Source: Flavobacteriales bacterium (GTDB lineage: Bacteria; Bacteroidota; Bacteroidia; Flavobacteriales; UBA7312). Taken from it: a stretch of 63,790 nt of DNA. A program made the translations under genes and the position numbers. The stretch covers positions 1 through 63,790 of the forward strand of contig JADHMQ010000011.1 of assembly GCA_016779935.1 (NCBI GenBank), written 5' to 3'. The notes beneath the pieces were generated by a model. That model searched no databases, had not been told where the DNA came from, and saw only the letters and a list, made by a program, of their open reading frames with translations. Below, piece after piece: positions 1 to 11,400 of this stretch (position 1 is its first letter; every line of letters begins with the position of its first letter).

Positions 1-72
1 GGGAGTAGCTCAGCTGGCCAGAGCATCAGCCTTCCAAGCTGAGGGTCGCGGGTTCGAATCCCGTCTCCCGCT
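1..72 (+). tRNA. tRNA-Gly(TCC), 5' end cut by window edge
   Basis: A cloverleaf is visible with anticodon loop CTTCCAA (anticodon TCC), T-loop TTCGAAT at 53-59 and a 3' acceptor strand CTCCCGC at 65-71 followed by discriminator T. The 3' acceptor strand pairs with GCGGGAG, of which only the last five bases lie in the window, so the first two bases are missing. CCA is not encoded. It heads a tRNA-tuf-tRNA-secE cluster typical of Bacteroidota. Confidence 0.95.
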
Positions 73-82
73 CTTAATCTAA

Positions 83-154
83 GCCGATGTAGCTCAGGGG
101 TAGAGCGTTTCCTTGGTAAGGAAGAGGTCACGGGTTCAAATCCCGTCATTGGCT
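83..154 (+). tRNA. tRNA-Thr(GGT)
   Basis: Seven-base acceptor stem GCCGATG/CATTGGC (one G-T pair), anticodon loop TTGGTAA (anticodon GGT) and T-loop TTCAAAT. CCA is not encoded. It lies 10 bases after tRNA-Gly and 71 bases before tuf, so it is probably processed from the same primary transcript as the elongation factor gene. Confidence 0.96.
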
Positions 155-225
155 CAACTGATAAAAAAACAGCCTTTCTTTTATAGAAGGTATTAACTTT
201 TTAAACTAATTTAAAATAGCTAGCT

Positions 226-1413
226 ATGGCAAAAGAGAATTTTAATCGTACCAAGCCACACTTGAACATTGGTACTATTGGTCATGTTGACCACGGTAAA
301 ACTACCTTAACTGCCGCTATTACTAAGGTATTGGCGGACGCTGGATTGGCTGAGGCTCAAGCGTTTGACTCTATCGATAACGCTCCAGAAGAAAAAGAAA
401 GAGGTATTACTATTAACACTGCTCACGTAGAGTATGAAACTGTTAACCGTCACTACGCTCACGTTGACTGTCCAGGTCACGCCGATTACGTAAAGAACAT
501 GGTTACTGGTGCTGCTCAAATGGATGGTGCAATTTTAGTATGTGCGGCCACTGATGGTCCTATGCCTCAAACAAGAGAGCACATCTTATTAGCTCGTCAG
601 GTAGGTGTTCCTGCTGTCGTTGTATTCCTTAATAAAGTGGACATGGTTGATGATGAGGAGCTTTTAGAATTAGTAGAAATGGAAGTAAGAGAATTGCTTT
701 CTTTCTACGACTATGATGGCGATAACGCTCCTGTGGTTTCAGGATCTGCTTTGGGTGCACTTAACGGTGAAGCTCAGTGGGTAGATACAGTAATGAAATT
801 AATGGATAGTGTTGATGCGTATATTCCAGAACCAGTTCGTGATAACGCTAAAGACTTCTTGATGCCAATCGAGGATGTATTTACTATTACAGGACGTGGT
901 ACTGTTGCTACCGGTCGTATCGAAACAGGTGTTGCAAACACAGGTGATGCAGTTGATATCATCGGTATGGGTGCTGAGAAATTAGGCTCAACTGTTACTG
1001 GTGTTGAAATGTTCCGTAAAATCTTAGATAGAGGTGAAGCGGGTGATAATGTAGGTATCCTTCTACGTGGTATTGAGAAATCAGATATCAAAAGAGGTAT
1101 GGTAATCTGCAAGCCAGGCTCAGTAACTCCTCACACTAGATTTAAAGCTGAGGTTTATATCCTGAAAAAAGAAGAGGGTGGACGTCATACCCCATTCCAC
1201 AACAAATATCGTCCACAGTTCTACTTAAGAACGACTGATGTAACAGGAGAAATCCATTTACCTGATGGAACTGAAATGGTTATGCCAGGTGATAACTTAA
1301 CAATTACAGTTGAATTAATCAACAAAGTAGCGATGAGCGTAGGTTTACGTTTTGCAATCCGTGAGGGTGGTAGAACAGTAGGTGCTGGTCAGATTACTGA
1401 GATTTTAAACTAG
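226..1413 (+). CDS. tuf: Elongation factor Tu
   Basis: The 395-residue GTPase delivers aminoacyl-tRNA to the ribosomal A site. The P-loop GHVDHGKT is near residues 19-26, switch II DCPGH near residue 80, and NKVD near residue 136. Domains 2 and 3 follow at full length, including the '[12 protein letters not shown]' end. Length is normal for the family. The gene lies between two tRNA blocks, a very conserved arrangement in Bacteroidota. Codon use is biased to GGT, CGT and GTT, as expected for a highly expressed gene. No other tuf copy is in the window. Confidence 0.99.
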   Translation: MAKENFNRTKPHLNIGTIGHVDHGKTTLTAAITKVLADAGLAEAQAFDSIDNAPEEKERGITINTAHVEYETVNRHYAHVDCPGHADYVKNMVTGAAQMDGAILVCAATDGPMPQTREHILLARQVGVPAVVVFLNKVDMVDDEELLELVEMEVRELLSFYDYDGDNAPVVSGSALGALNGEAQWVDTVMKLMDSVDAYIPEPVRDNAKDFLMPIEDVFTITGRGTVATGRIETGVANTGDAVDIIGMGAEKLGSTVTGVEMFRKILDRGEAGDNVGILLRGIEKSDIKRGMVICKPGSVTPHTRFKAEVYILKKEEGGRHTPFHNKYRPQFYLRTTDVTGEIHLPDGTEMVMPGDNLTITVELINKVAMSVGLRFAIREGGRTVGAGQITEILN

Positions 1414-1430
1414 TAATTATAAATTATTGC

Positions 1431-1471
1431 AGCAATAGGGTAAAGTCTTTAATTAGGCTTTGCTCATTGCT
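1431..1471 (+). promoter_or_regulatory. Imperfect hairpin between tuf and tRNA-Trp
   Basis: The arms at 1431-1447 and 1456-1471 are imperfectly complementary (AGCAAT pairs with ATTGCT at the base, AAAG with CTTT near the loop). It lies after the tuf stop and ends six bases before tRNA-Trp. There is only a short T run after it, so it could be a weak terminator, an attenuator or an RNase processing site that frees the tRNA. The structure is seen; the role is inferred. Confidence 0.4.
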
Positions 1472-1476
1472 GTTTT

Positions 1477-1549
1477 ACGGGTGTAGCTCAATTGGTAGAG
1501 TAGTGGTCTCCAAAACCATTGGTTGGGAGTTCGAGTCTCTCCACCCGTG
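1477..1549 (+). tRNA. tRNA-Trp(CCA)
   Basis: Acceptor stem ACGGGTG/CACCCGT, discriminator G, anticodon loop CTCCAAA (anticodon CCA) and T-loop TTCGAGT. CCA is not encoded at the 3' end. The tuf-trnW-secE order is a conserved arrangement in many bacteria and fits the rest of the operon. Confidence 0.97.
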
Positions 1550-1565
1550 CAAAAAGTAAAGAGAA

Positions 1566-1757
1566 ATGGCAAGATTTGTCGAGTATATAAAAGAGTCAGC
1601 AGATGATCTAATGAACAAGGTCTCTTGGCCAACTTGGAAAGAGTTGCAGAGCAGTTCTATTGTGGTTGCAGTAGCATCCCTAATAATTGCATTGATTGTT
1701 TATGTAATGGATTTAAGTTTCCGAAATATTTTGGAAGTTTTTTATGACTTGTTTTAA
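1566..1757 (+). CDS. secE: Preprotein translocase subunit SecE
   Basis: A 63-residue protein with the minimal single-membrane-span form of SecE. An amphipathic N-terminal helix (residues 1-28, with the conserved 'KVSWPTWKEL' motif) precedes one transmembrane helix (about residues 30-55). It forms the SecYEG channel with SecY and SecG, neither of which is in this window. The gene sits between tRNA-Trp and nusG, the classic location, and is probably co-transcribed with both. Confidence 0.97.
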   Translation: MARFVEYIKESADDLMNKVSWPTWKELQSSSIVVAVASLIIALIVYVMDLSFRNILEVFYDLF

Positions 1758-1765
1758 ATAAAGAA

Positions 1766-2308
1766 ATGGCAGATAAACATTGGTACGTTGTTAGAGCTAT
1801 AGGTGGACAAGAGAAAAAAGTGTCCGCTTACATTGAAAATGAAATCTCAAGATTAAATCTTAGCGATTTTGTTTCTCAAATATTAGTTCCTACTGAAAAA
1901 GTATTTCAAATTAGAAAAGGTAAGAAAGTGAGCAAAGAAAGAAATTTCTTTCCTGGATACATTCTAGTTGAAGCCAATCTAGTTGGAGAAGTACCTCACA
2001 TTATCAGATCAATACCTGGTGTTATCGGATTTTTAGGAGCCACCAAAGGCGGTGACCCTGTTCCAATGAGAACATCTGAAGTTAACAGAATTCTAGGTAA
2101 AGTTGATGAGCTTGCAATTACTGATGAGGAAATCGTTATCCCATTTGTTGTAGGCGAATCTGTGAAGGTCATTGACGGACCTTTCAATTCTTTTAGCGGA
2201 TTAATTGAAGAAATTGACGAGCAAAAGAAAAAATTAAAAGTTACAGTAAAAATATTTGGTCGTAAAACTCCTGTTGAATTGAGTTTTATGCAAGTTGAAA
2301 AAGAATAA
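1766..2308 (+). CDS. nusG: Transcription termination/antitermination factor NusG
   Basis: The 180-residue protein has an N-terminal NGN domain ('WYVVRAIGGQEKKVSAYIE' near residues 6-25) and a C-terminal KOW domain beginning with a 'VKVIDGPF' motif near residue 133. NusG binds the RNA polymerase clamp and couples transcription to Rho or to the ribosome. It starts 8 bases after the secE stop, so the pair is co-transcribed. Length and motifs are normal. Confidence 0.98.
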   Translation: MADKHWYVVRAIGGQEKKVSAYIENEISRLNLSDFVSQILVPTEKVFQIRKGKKVSKERNFFPGYILVEANLVGEVPHIIRSIPGVIGFLGATKGGDPVPMRTSEVNRILGKVDELAITDEEIVIPFVVGESVKVIDGPFNSFSGLIEEIDEQKKKLKVTVKIFGRKTPVELSFMQVEKE

Positions 2309-2388
2309 TTTGTGTTAACCGATTTAATGTTTCAGAAACATTTTGCTTCCAGTTTCTGACACAGAAAAATCAAAAATAAATCAAAGCA

Positions 2389-2835
2389 ATGGCTAAAGAA
2401 ATTAGTAAAGTTGTCAAATTACAGGTCAGAGGAGGCGCAGCAAACCCGTCGCCACCAGTAGGTCCTGCTCTTGGTGCGGCTGGTGTTAATATCATGGAGT
2501 TCTGTAAGCAGTTTAATGCTAGAACTCAGGATAAGCAAGGAAAAGTTTTACCGGTTGTAATTACCGTATACGCTGATAAATCGTTTGAATTTGTCATCAA
2601 AACTGCCCCAGCAGCTGTACAACTATTGGAAGCATCCAAAAAGAAAAAAGGTTCAGGAGAACCAAATAGAAATAAAGTAGGTTCTGTGACATGGGATCAG
2701 GTTAAATCTATTGCAGAAGATAAAATGGCAGATTTAAATGCCTTCTCTATTGATTCAGCAATGATGATGATTGCCGGTACAGCCAGAAGTATGGGATTAA
2801 ATGTTAAAGGTGGAACCGCTCCACAAAAAAAATAA
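2389..2835 (+). CDS. rplK: 50S ribosomal protein L11
   Basis: The 148-residue protein has the conserved N-terminal '[11 protein letters not shown]' and the C-terminal rRNA-binding 'GTARSMGL' motif. It forms the GTPase-associated stalk base on 23S rRNA. An 80-base leader separates it from nusG. In it, ATGTTT-CAG-AAACAT at about 2327-2341 forms a small hairpin, followed by further TTTCTG/CAGAAA complementarity. In other bacteria this leader is where L1 represses its own operon; that role here is only inferred. Confidence 0.98.
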   Translation: MAKEISKVVKLQVRGGAANPSPPVGPALGAAGVNIMEFCKQFNARTQDKQGKVLPVVITVYADKSFEFVIKTAPAAVQLLEASKKKKGSGEPNRNKVGSVTWDQVKSIAEDKMADLNAFSIDSAMMMIAGTARSMGLNVKGGTAPQKK

Positions 2836-2839
2836 CACT

Positions 2840-3529
2840 ATGGCTAGACTAAGTAAAAATATGAAAGAAGCGACAGCTCAGATTGATAAGTCTGTAGCCT
2901 ATTCTCTTACTGACGCTGCTGGTTTAATGAAATCTGTTTCAAAAACTAAATTTGACGCATCAGTAGATATCTCAGTCAAATTAGGTGTTGACCCTAGACA
3001 AGCAAACCAAATGGTCAGAGGAGTAGTTACTCTTCCTCACGGAACTGGAAAAGAAGTAAAAGTTCTTGCCTTAGTTACTGCAGACAAAGAAGCAGAAGCT
3101 AAAGAAGCAGGTGCAGATTATGTAGGATTAGAAGACTACATAGCTAAGCTCAAAGACGGGTGGACTGATGTTGATGTTATAATTACTATGCCTTCAGTTA
3201 TGGGTAAGCTTGGTGCTCTAGGACGTATCCTTGGACCAAGAGGCTTAATGCCTAACCCTAAAACTGGTACAGTAACAATGGAAGTTGGTAAAGCAGTTTC
3301 TGATGTGAAAAAAGGTAAAATTGATTTCAAAGTAGATAAGTTTGGTATTATTCACTGTGCTATCGGAAAGTCATCATTCGAAGCTTCGAAAATTGTTGAC
3401 AATGCTAGTGAATTATTACAAACTATTTTGAAGTTAAAACCATCAGCTTCAAAAGGTACATACGTGCAAAGCGTGTACATGTCAAGTACTATGAGTCCAA
3501 GTGTTCGTATTGATGAAAAATCAATCTAA
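2840..3529 (+). CDS. rplA: 50S ribosomal protein L1
   Basis: A 229-residue L1, starting [11 protein letters not shown]. An open frame extends upstream to 2801 but overlaps the 3' end of rplK. The ATG at 2840, four bases after the rplK stop, gives the normal family length and is chosen. The conserved '[19 protein letters not shown]' core is near residue 125. L1 binds the 23S rRNA L1 stalk and, in many bacteria, its own mRNA. Confidence 0.97.
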   Translation: MARLSKNMKEATAQIDKSVAYSLTDAAGLMKSVSKTKFDASVDISVKLGVDPRQANQMVRGVVTLPHGTGKEVKVLALVTADKEAEAKEAGADYVGLEDYIAKLKDGWTDVDVIITMPSVMGKLGALGRILGPRGLMPNPKTGTVTMEVGKAVSDVKKGKIDFKVDKFGIIHCAIGKSSFEASKIVDNASELLQTILKLKPSASKGTYVQSVYMSSTMSPSVRIDEKSI

Positions 3530-3542
3530 ATCATAAACAGTT

Positions 3543-4064
3543 ATGACAAGAGAAGAAAAAAATAAAGCTATTGACGCACTAAGCGTTCAGTTAGTTGACA
3601 ATAAGAATTTTTACCTGACAGATATTTCAGGTTTAAATGCTGAAAGTAGCAGTAACTTAAGACGTTTATGCTACAAAAGTGATGTTCAGATTCAAGTAAT
3701 CAAGAATACACTTTTAAAGAAGGCTATGGAGAAAAATGAAATCGACTTCGAACAAATGTATGATTCTTTAAAAGGAAATACTGCAGTTATGTTCGCAGAG
3801 TCATCAAATGCTCCAGCAAAAATTATAAAAGAATTCAGAAAGAAACAAGAAAAGCCAATTTTAAAATCGGCTTACATAGAAGAAAGTTTTTATTTCGGAG
3901 ATGATCAAGTGGAGGTATTATGCTCATTAAAGTCGAAAGACGAGTTAATTGGCGATATTATTACATTATTACAATCTCCTCCGAAAACAGTTATCTCTTC
4001 TCTGCAATCAGCAGGAGGAACACTTTCTGGAATAATTAAAACATTATCTGAGAGATCAGAATAA
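3543..4064 (+). CDS. rplJ: 50S ribosomal protein L10
   Basis: A 173-residue L10, which anchors L7/L12 dimers to the stalk. The N-terminal domain 'MTREEKNKAIDALS' and the middle motif 'VIKNTLLKKAME' are recognisable, and the C-terminal helix that binds L12 is present. It starts 13 bases after rplA. A small hairpin with a T run follows the stop codon, before rplL. Confidence 0.96.
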   Translation: MTREEKNKAIDALSVQLVDNKNFYLTDISGLNAESSSNLRRLCYKSDVQIQVIKNTLLKKAMEKNEIDFEQMYDSLKGNTAVMFAESSNAPAKIIKEFRKKQEKPILKSAYIEESFYFGDDQVEVLCSLKSKDELIGDIITLLQSPPKTVISSLQSAGGTLSGIIKTLSERSE

Positions 4065-4069
4065 AAATC

Positions 4070-4095
4070 TTAGTGATTACGCACCACTAATTTTT
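4070..4095 (+). promoter_or_regulatory. Hairpin plus T-run between rplJ and rplL
   Basis: TTAGTG (4070-4075) pairs with CACTAA (4085-4090) around a nine-base loop and is followed directly by five T. This resembles a weak intrinsic terminator or attenuator six bases after the rplJ stop. rplL needs several times more product than rplJ, so a processing or stabilising element here is plausible. The structure is seen; the function is inferred. Confidence 0.4.
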
Positions 4096-4144
4096 AATGC
4101 TTCCACATTAAATAGAATTTATAACAAACTTAAACTAAATTAAA

Positions 4145-4522
4145 ATGGCAGATTTAAAAGCTTTCGCAGAACAGTTAGTAAACTTAACTGTTAAAGAAGT
4201 AAGTGAATTAGCTGATATCTTAAAAGACGAGTATGGTATTGAACCTGCAGCTGCTGCTGTAGCTGTAGCAGGACCTGCTGTTGGAGGTGGCGGTGACGCT
4301 GCTGAAGAGAAATCAGAATTTGATGTAATATTAACAGCCGCTGGAGGTTCTAAGTTAGCAGTAGTAAAACTTGTAAAAGAGTTAACTGGTCTTGGATTAA
4401 AAGAAGCTAAAGATATTGTAGACGGTGCGCCAGCTCCAATCAAGGAAGGTGTAGCAAAAGACGAAGCAGAAGCATTGAAAACTCAATTAGAGGGTGCAGG
4501 TGCTGAAGTTGAGCTTAAATAA
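4145..4522 (+). CDS. rplL: 50S ribosomal protein L7/L12
   Basis: A 125-residue acidic stalk protein. The N-terminal dimerisation helices (residues 1-35) are followed by an Ala/Gly/Val-rich hinge (about residues 36-55) and the C-terminal domain with '[13 protein letters not shown]' near residue 82, which contacts translation factors. It follows rplJ after an 80-base gap containing a hairpin. Length is normal. Confidence 0.98.
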   Translation: MADLKAFAEQLVNLTVKEVSELADILKDEYGIEPAAAAVAVAGPAVGGGGDAAEEKSEFDVILTAAGGSKLAVVKLVKELTGLGLKEAKDIVDGAPAPIKEGVAKDEAEALKTQLEGAGAEVELK

Positions 4523-4540
4523 GTTTACATCATCATCCCT

Positions 4541-4584
4541 AAAGGTTTAGGCTTTAAACATCCGTTTAAAGCTTAGACCCTTTT
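4541..4584 (+). promoter_or_regulatory. Long hairpin between rplL and rpoB (attenuator or processing site)
   Basis: The left arm 4541-4559 and right arm 4564-4583 are complementary over nearly 20 bases around a four-base ATCC loop, with a T-rich end. It lies between the rplL stop (4522) and the rpoB start (4628). It resembles the partial terminator that lowers rpoBC expression relative to the ribosomal protein genes in other bacteria. The hairpin is seen; partial read-through is inferred, since rpoB has no other obvious promoter. Confidence 0.65.
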
Positions 4585-4627
4585 GTGGTTACAAACAATT
4601 CATTTTATAACAAAAAAACATACTAAA

Positions 4628-7600
4628 TTGACTTCAAATAAAACTACCAATAGAATCAATTTTGCTTCAACTAAGAATCAGCTTGAATACCCAGATTTTT
4701 TGGATATTCAAATTGGTGCATTTAGGGATTTCTTTCAAATAGGAGCATCATCTGACAGAAGAAAAGAAGAAGGACTATGTAGAGTGTTCAATGATCACTT
4801 TCCTATTTCTGACTCAAGAAATAATTTTGTTTTAGAGTTTATTGACTACGCTATTGACCCACCAAGATATTCCATTGAAGAGTGTATTGAAAGAGGTTTA
4901 ACGTACAAAGTACCTTTGAAAGCAAAACTTAAATTGTATTGTACTGACCCTGATCATGAGGATTTTGAAACCATAGAACAAGAGGTGTTTTTAGGTTCTG
5001 TACCTTATGTTACTCCAAAGGGGTCATTTGTAATTAACGGTGCTGAGCGTGTGGTAGTTTCACAATTGCATCGTTCTCCAGGTGTTTTCTTTGGACACAG
5101 TTTCCATTCCAATGGAGCTAAACTTTACTCAGCTAGAGTTATTCCATTTAAAGGTTCATGGATAGAATTTGCTACGGATATTCACAATGTAATGTATGCT
5201 TACATTGACAGAAAGAAAAAGTTGCCTGTAACAACATTATTAAGGTCTATTGGCTTTGAAAATGATAAAGATATTTTAGAAATATTCGATCTTGCAGATG
5301 AAGTAAGAGTTAGTAAAGCATCTCTTAAAAGAGTTGTTGGACGAAAACTTGCAGCAAGAATATTAAAAACTTGGATTGAAGACTTCGTTGATGAAGATAC
5401 TGGTGAGGTTGTTTCAATCGAAAGAAACGAAGTAATTGTTGATAGAGAGACAATTATCGAGAAAGAGCACATTGATGATATAATTGATTCAGGCTCAAAA
5501 ACAGTACTTCTTCATAAAGAAGATATTAGTACATCAGAGTATGCTATAATTTACAATACTCTACAAAAAGACCCTACTAACTCAGAAAAGGAAGCTGTAA
5601 TTTATATCTACAGACAACTCCGTAATGCTGAGCCACCAGATGAGGAAACAGCTAGAGGCATAATTGACAAGTTGTTTTTCTCTGATCAACGATACAGTCT
5701 TGGTGAAGTAGGTCGTTTTAGAATTAACAAAAAATTAGGTTTGAATGTTGATTCAGACATACAAATCCTAACTAAAGAAGATATTATTTCAATTATCAAG
5801 AACTTAGTTGAGTTAGCTAACTCTAAAACTAATGTTGATGATATTGATCACTTAAGTAACAGAAGAGTAAGAACAGTTGGTGAGCAGTTATCAAATCAGT
5901 TCAGTTTAGGTCTTTCAAGAATGGCTAGAACCATTAGAGAAAGAATGAACGTAAGAGATAACGAAGTATTTACACCAGTTGATTTGATTAATGCAAAGAC
6001 ATTATCTTCTGTAATTAATTCATTCTTTGGAACTAATCAGCTATCTCAGTTTATGGATCAAACAAATCCATTAGCAGAGGTAACTCACAAACGTAGAATG
6101 TCTGCTCTAGGACCTGGTGGTCTTTCAAGAGAAAGAGCTGGTTTTGAGGTGCGTGATGTACACTATACTCACTATGGTAGATTATGTCCAATTGAAACTC
6201 CTGAAGGACCAAACATTGGTCTTATTTCTTCACTTTGTGTTTATGCAAAAGTGAATAGTCTTGGATTTATTGAAACGCCTTACAGAAAAGTAAAAGAAGG
6301 CGTTGTTCAGTTGAACGAAGCCCCAATTTACTTGACTGCTGAGGAAGAAAACGATATGACAATTGCTCAGGCTAATGCTCCTGTAGCTGATTCTGGAAAA
6401 TTTGAAATTGATCGTGTAAAAGCAAGATTTGAAGGTGATTATCCAGTAACAGAGCCGCAGAATATTAGTTTAATGGACGTCGCTCCTAACCAAATTGCAT
6501 CAATTGCAGCATCTCTTATTCCATTCTTGGAGCATGATGATGCTAACCGTGCATTGATGGGATCGAACATGATGCGTCAGGCAGTTCCATTACTACAAGC
6601 TGAAGCACCAATTGTTGGAACAGGACTTGAGCCACAAGTTGCTCGTGACTCACGTGTACTTGTAAACGCTAAAGGGAAAGGTACAGTAGAATATGTTGAT
6701 GCTAATGAAATTCATATTCGTTACGATAAAACGGATGAAGAACGTTTATTGTCATTTGATGATGATGTAAAGGTTTACAGTCTAACGAAGTTTAAAAAGA
6801 CTAACCAAAATACATGTATCAACCTAAAACCTATTGTTGTAAAAGGCGATAAGGTTGTAAAAGGTCAGGTATTATGTGAAGGTTATGCTACACAAAATGG
6901 TGAATTGGCTATTGGTAGAAACTTGAAAGTGGCGTTTATGCCATGGAAAGGATACAACTTTGAGGATGCTATCGTTCTTTCTGAGCGTGTTGTTCGTGAA
7001 GACTTATTTACATCTATTCACATTGAAGAGATGTTGGTAAATGTAAGAGATACTAAGAGAGGACCAGAAGAGCTAACAGCAGACATTCCAAATGTTTCAG
7101 AAGAAGCCACAAAAGATCTTGATGAAAATGGTATGATTCGAGTAGGTGCAGATATTAAAGCTGGTGATATAATCATCGGTAAAATTACACCTAAAGGTGA
7201 GTCTGACCCTACACCAGAAGAAAAGCTTCTTAAAGCAATCTTTGGTGACAAGGCAGGTGATGTAAAAGATGCTTCACTTAAAGCAAGACCTTCATTTAAA
7301 GGTGTTGTAATAGACAAAAAACTGTTCTCAAAATCTATCAAGGATAAAAGAACCCGAGCAATGGATAAAGAAACCGTTGCTGAACTTGAAAAGGATTATA
7401 ACAAATTATCAGCTGACTTAAAAAATGTTTTAGTTAATAAACTATTTACCTTGTTGAGTGGTAAAACTTCTCAAGGTATTGTTAGTTTGCTTGGTGATGA
7501 TTTAATCTCAAAAGGAGTTAAGTATACACTAAAGACTCTACAAGCAATAGATTATGAAACATTCAATGTTAGAGCCTCTAAGTGGGTTGTTGACAAAGAT

Positions 7601-8443
7601 TTAAACGCTAAAGTTCATTTGTTAATGAACAATTATCTATTCAAGAACAGCGAGTTGTTAAGTGATTTCCGTAGAAAGAAATTTGCAGTGACAGTTGGAG
7701 ATGAACTACCTGCAGGTGTTCTTAAATTGGCTAAGGTATATGTCGCTAAAAAACGTAAAGTTCAAGTTGGTGATAAATTAGCTGGAAGACACGGTAACAA
7801 AGGTATTGTAGCAAAAATAGTACGTGACGAAGATATGCCGTTCCTAGAAGATGGTTCTACTGTTGATATCGTATTAAACCCACTAGGTGTACCTTCGCGT
7901 ATGAACCTTGGACAGATATATGAAACTGTACTAGGGTGGGCTGGACAAAAGTTAGACAGAAAATACTTCACTCCTGTATTTGATGGTGCTTCTATTGATG
8001 ACATCAACAAAGAAACAGATGAAGCAGGTCTTCCAAGATTTGGGCAAACTTATCTTTACGATGGTGGTACCGGAGAGCGATTTGATCAACCAGCAACAGT
8101 TGGTATCATATATATGCTTAAACTAGGTCACATGGTTGATGATAAGATGCATGCTCGTTCTATTGGACCATACTCATTGATTACACAGCAACCACTAGGA
8201 GGTAAAGCTCAGTTTGGTGGTCAGAGACTTGGTGAGATGGAGGTGTGGGCACTTGAAGGATATGGAGCATCCAATATCTTGCAAGAAATGCTTACAGTAA
8301 AATCGGATGATGTTGTTGGACGTGCGAAAGCTTATGAAGCAATTGTGAAAGGAAGTCCAATGCCAACACCTGGTATTCCAGAATCATTTAATGTACTAAT
8401 GCACGAGCTACTAGGTCTTGGACTAAAAGTAACTCTAGACTAA
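4628..8443 (+). CDS. rpoB: DNA-directed RNA polymerase subunit beta
   Basis: The chosen start is TTG at 4628, giving 1271 residues beginning [17 protein letters not shown], matching the usual start region and length of flavobacterial RpoB. The frame is open back to another TTG at 4583, but that lies in the right arm of the hairpin before the gene. No ATG occurs in frame near the N terminus. Conserved regions include the rifampicin-pocket segment '[17 protein letters not shown]', the '[21 protein letters not shown]' stretch, and the C-terminal '[18 protein letters not shown]' motif. It forms the catalytic core with RpoC, encoded 34 bases downstream. Confidence 0.97.
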   Translation: MTSNKTTNRINFASTKNQLEYPDFLDIQIGAFRDFFQIGASSDRRKEEGLCRVFNDHFPISDSRNNFVLEFIDYAIDPPRYSIEECIERGLTYKVPLKAKLKLYCTDPDHEDFETIEQEVFLGSVPYVTPKGSFVINGAERVVVSQLHRSPGVFFGHSFHSNGAKLYSARVIPFKGSWIEFATDIHNVMYAYIDRKKKLPVTTLLRSIGFENDKDILEIFDLADEVRVSKASLKRVVGRKLAARILKTWIEDFVDEDTGEVVSIERNEVIVDRETIIEKEHIDDIIDSGSKTVLLHKEDISTSEYAIIYNTLQKDPTNSEKEAVIYIYRQLRNAEPPDEETARGIIDKLFFSDQRYSLGEVGRFRINKKLGLNVDSDIQILTKEDIISIIKNLVELANSKTNVDDIDHLSNRRVRTVGEQLSNQFSLGLSRMARTIRERMNVRDNEVFTPVDLINAKTLSSVINSFFGTNQLSQFMDQTNPLAEVTHKRRMSALGPGGLSRERAGFEVRDVHYTHYGRLCPIETPEGPNIGLISSLCVYAKVNSLGFIETPYRKVKEGVVQLNEAPIYLTAEEENDMTIAQANAPVADSGKFEIDRVKARFEGDYPVTEPQNISLMDVAPNQIASIAASLIPFLEHDDANRALMGSNMMRQAVPLLQAEAPIVGTGLEPQVARDSRVLVNAKGKGTVEYVDANEIHIRYDKTDEERLLSFDDDVKVYSLTKFKKTNQNTCINLKPIVVKGDKVVKGQVLCEGYATQNGELAIGRNLKVAFMPWKGYNFEDAIVLSERVVREDLFTSIHIEEMLVNVRDTKRGPEELTADIPNVSEEATKDLDENGMIRVGADIKAGDIIIGKITPKGESDPTPEEKLLKAIFGDKAGDVKDASLKARPSFKGVVIDKKLFSKSIKDKRTRAMDKETVAELEKDYNKLSADLKNVLVNKLFTLLSGKTSQGIVSLLGDDLISKGVKYTLKTLQAIDYETFNVRASKWVVDKDLNAKVHLLMNNYLFKNSELLSDFRRKKFAVTVGDELPAGVLKLAKVYVAKKRKVQVGDKLAGRHGNKGIVAKIVRDEDMPFLEDGSTVDIVLNPLGVPSRMNLGQIYETVLGWAGQKLDRKYFTPVFDGASIDDINKETDEAGLPRFGQTYLYDGGTGERFDQPATVGIIYMLKLGHMVDDKMHARSIGPYSLITQQPLGGKAQFGGQRLGEMEVWALEGYGASNILQEMLTVKSDDVVGRAKAYEAIVKGSPMPTPGIPESFNVLMHELLGLGLKVTLD

Positions 8444-8477
8444 TTAATATAATTCTTAATAATCTACACATATAGAT

Positions 8478-11400
8478 ATGGCAGTAAGAAAAGGTAATAA
8501 AGAAGTTAACATAAGTTTTAATAACATTACAATTAGTCTTGCATCACCTGAGGACATGCTTTCAAAGTCAAGCGGTGAGGTTACAAAACCAGAGACTATT
8601 AACTATAGAACTTATAAACCAGAAAGAGATGGTTTGTTTTGTGAAAGAATTTTCGGACCTACAAAAGACTTCGAATGTCATTGTGGTAAGTATAAAAGAA
8701 TCCGATACAGAGGAATCGTTTGTGACCGTTGTGGTGTTGAAGTAACTGAGAAAAAAGTTAGAAGAGAAAGAACCGGACACATTCAATTGGTAGTTCCTGT
8801 TGCTCATATTTGGTATTCTAAATCTAATCCAAACAAAATCGGTTATCTACTTGGATTACCAAGTAAAAAGCTTGACATGATAATCTATTATGAAAGATAT
8901 GTAGTAATTCAAGCAGGTTTAGCCAAAAATGCTGAAGGTGAGCCATTAAATTATATGGATTTCCTTACAGAAGATGAGTACTTGGATGCTCTAGAGCAAT
9001 TACCACCAGAGAATCGTTATTTAGACGATGAAGACCCAAATAAATTTATTGCCAAAATGGGTGCTGAAGCTCTTGTCGAATTACTACGTCGTTTAGACTT
9101 AGATCAATTATCATTTGATTTAAGACATAAAGCCAGCACAGAAACATCTCAACAGAGAAAAGCTGAGGCTTTAAAACGATTACAAGTAATAGAGTCTTTC
9201 AGAGATGCAAACTCCAGAATTGAAAATAAGCCAGAGTGGATGATAGTCAAAGTAATTCCGGTTATTCCACCAGAATTAAGACCATTAGTCCCATTAGATG
9301 GAGGTCGTTTTGCTACTTCTGATTTAAATGACTTGTATAGAAGAGTGATTATCAGAAACAACAGGCTAAAGCGATTAATTGAAATTAAAGCACCTGAAGT
9401 AATTCTTAGAAATGAAAAGAGAATGCTTCAAGAATCTGTAGACTCATTATTTGATAACTCAAGAAAATCAAGTGCTGTTAAAACAGAATCAAACCGTGCA
9501 TTAAAATCATTATCTGATAGTTTAAAAGGAAAACAAGGACGTTTTCGTCAGAACTTATTAGGTAAGCGTGTAGATTATTCTGCTCGTTCGGTAATTGTTG
9601 TTGGACCAGAATTAAAAATGCACGAATGTGGATTGCCAAAGAATATGGCAGCTGAATTATTCAAGCCATTCATCATCCGTAAGATGATTGACAGAGGTAT
9701 TGTTAAGACAGTAAAATCTGCTAAAAAAATTATTGATAAAAGAGAGCCAGTAGTTTGGGATATTTTAGAAAACGTAATGAAAGGACATCCAGTTCTTTTA
9801 AATCGTGCCCCAACTCTGCACAGATTAGGTATACAAGCTTTCCAACCAGTAATGATTGAAGGTAAGGCAATTCGTCTTCACCCTCTAGTTTGTACAGCAT
9901 TTAACGCCGATTTTGATGGTGACCAAATGGCGGTACACTTACCTTTAGGTGAGGCTGCAGTTTTAGAAGCTCAGTTACTTATGTTAGCATCTCACAATAT
10001 TCTAAACCCTGCGAATGGCGCTCCGGTTACAGTTCCATCTCAGGATATGGTATTGGGATTATATTACATGACTAAGTCCTTAAAAGGAGCTAAAGGTGAA
10101 GGATTATCTTTCTATTCTGAAGAAGAAGTTAAGATTGCTTTCAACGAATCTATTGTTGATTTGCACTCAATTATTAAGGTGAGAACTTCAATCAAAGAAG
10201 GCGAAGAATTCACTACTAAACTTTTAGAAACTACTGTTGGTAGAGTGTTATTTAACGAACACGTTCCTTCTGAAGTAGGATATATTGACCAATTATTAAC
10301 CAAGAAAGCCTTAAGAGACATCATTGGTGAGGTATTAAGCATTTCAGGAATTGCAAAAACTGCAGAATTCCTAGATGCTATTAAGGGTATTGGTTATCAC
10401 TTTGCATTTAAAGGCGGATTATCGTTTAACTTAGGTGATGTTATTATTCCTGATGAAAAGGACACTATGATAACAGATGCTTACAATCAAGTTGACGAAG
10501 TTACTTCTAACTATAACATGGGATTCATTACCAATAATGAAAGATACAACCAGGTTATTGATATTTGGTCGAATACCAATGCACACTTGACAGAAAAAGT
10601 AATGAAGCAATTGAGTTCTGATAAAGATGGATTCAACTCTGTTTACATGATGCTTGATTCTGGTGCAAGGGGTTCTAAAGAACAGATTAAGCAGTTAGGT
10701 GGTATGAGAGGCCTTATGGCCAAACCACAAAAATCTGGTGATAAGAGTGGAGCGGCGATTATTGAAAACCCAATTATTGCAAACTTCAAAGAAGGTCTTT
10801 CAATCCTTGAGTACTTTATTTCTACTCACGGTGCTCGTAAAGGTCTTGCCGATACTGCTCTTAAAACAGCAGATGCCGGTTACTTAACTCGTCGTTTAGT
10901 TGATGCTTCTCAAGATGTTGTCGTAAAAATTGAAGATTGCGGTACATTAAGAGGTTTAGAGATTTCAGCTTACAAGAAAAACGATGAAATTGTAGAATCT
11001 TTAAAAGATAGAATTGTTGGGCGTGTTTCACTACACAATGTTTATGATCAGAATGGGAACATTATTGTTACTTCTGATGAAATGATTGTTGAAAAAACAG
11101 CTCAAGCAATTGAAAATGCTCACGTTGAATCCGTTGAAGTACGTTCAGTACTTACATGTGAAGCTAAGAAAGGTGTATGTGCCAAGTGTTATGGAAGAAA
11201 TCTTTCTACTGGTAATATGGCTGTTTCTGGTGATACTGTAGGTGTTGTAGCTGCACAATCAATTGGTGAGCCTGGTACACAGCTAACACTTAGAACATTC
11301 CACTTTGGTGGTACAGCTTCTAAAATAGCATCAGAATCTAGTATTGTTACTAAGTACGATGGTAAGTTAGAAATTGATGACTTAAAAACTATTGAAACCG

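Noticed and set aside
2327-2375. Possible L1 operator in the rplK leader
   Set aside because: Small inverted repeats exist but I could not match them confidently to a known L1-binding shape, so it is only mentioned with rplK.
2801-2839. N-terminal extension of rplA
   Set aside because: It overlaps rplK coding sequence in another frame; the ATG at 2840 gives the normal L1 length.
4583-4627. N-terminal extension of rpoB starting in the hairpin
   Set aside because: The added residues are not family-like and the start codon is in the right arm of the rplL-rpoB hairpin.
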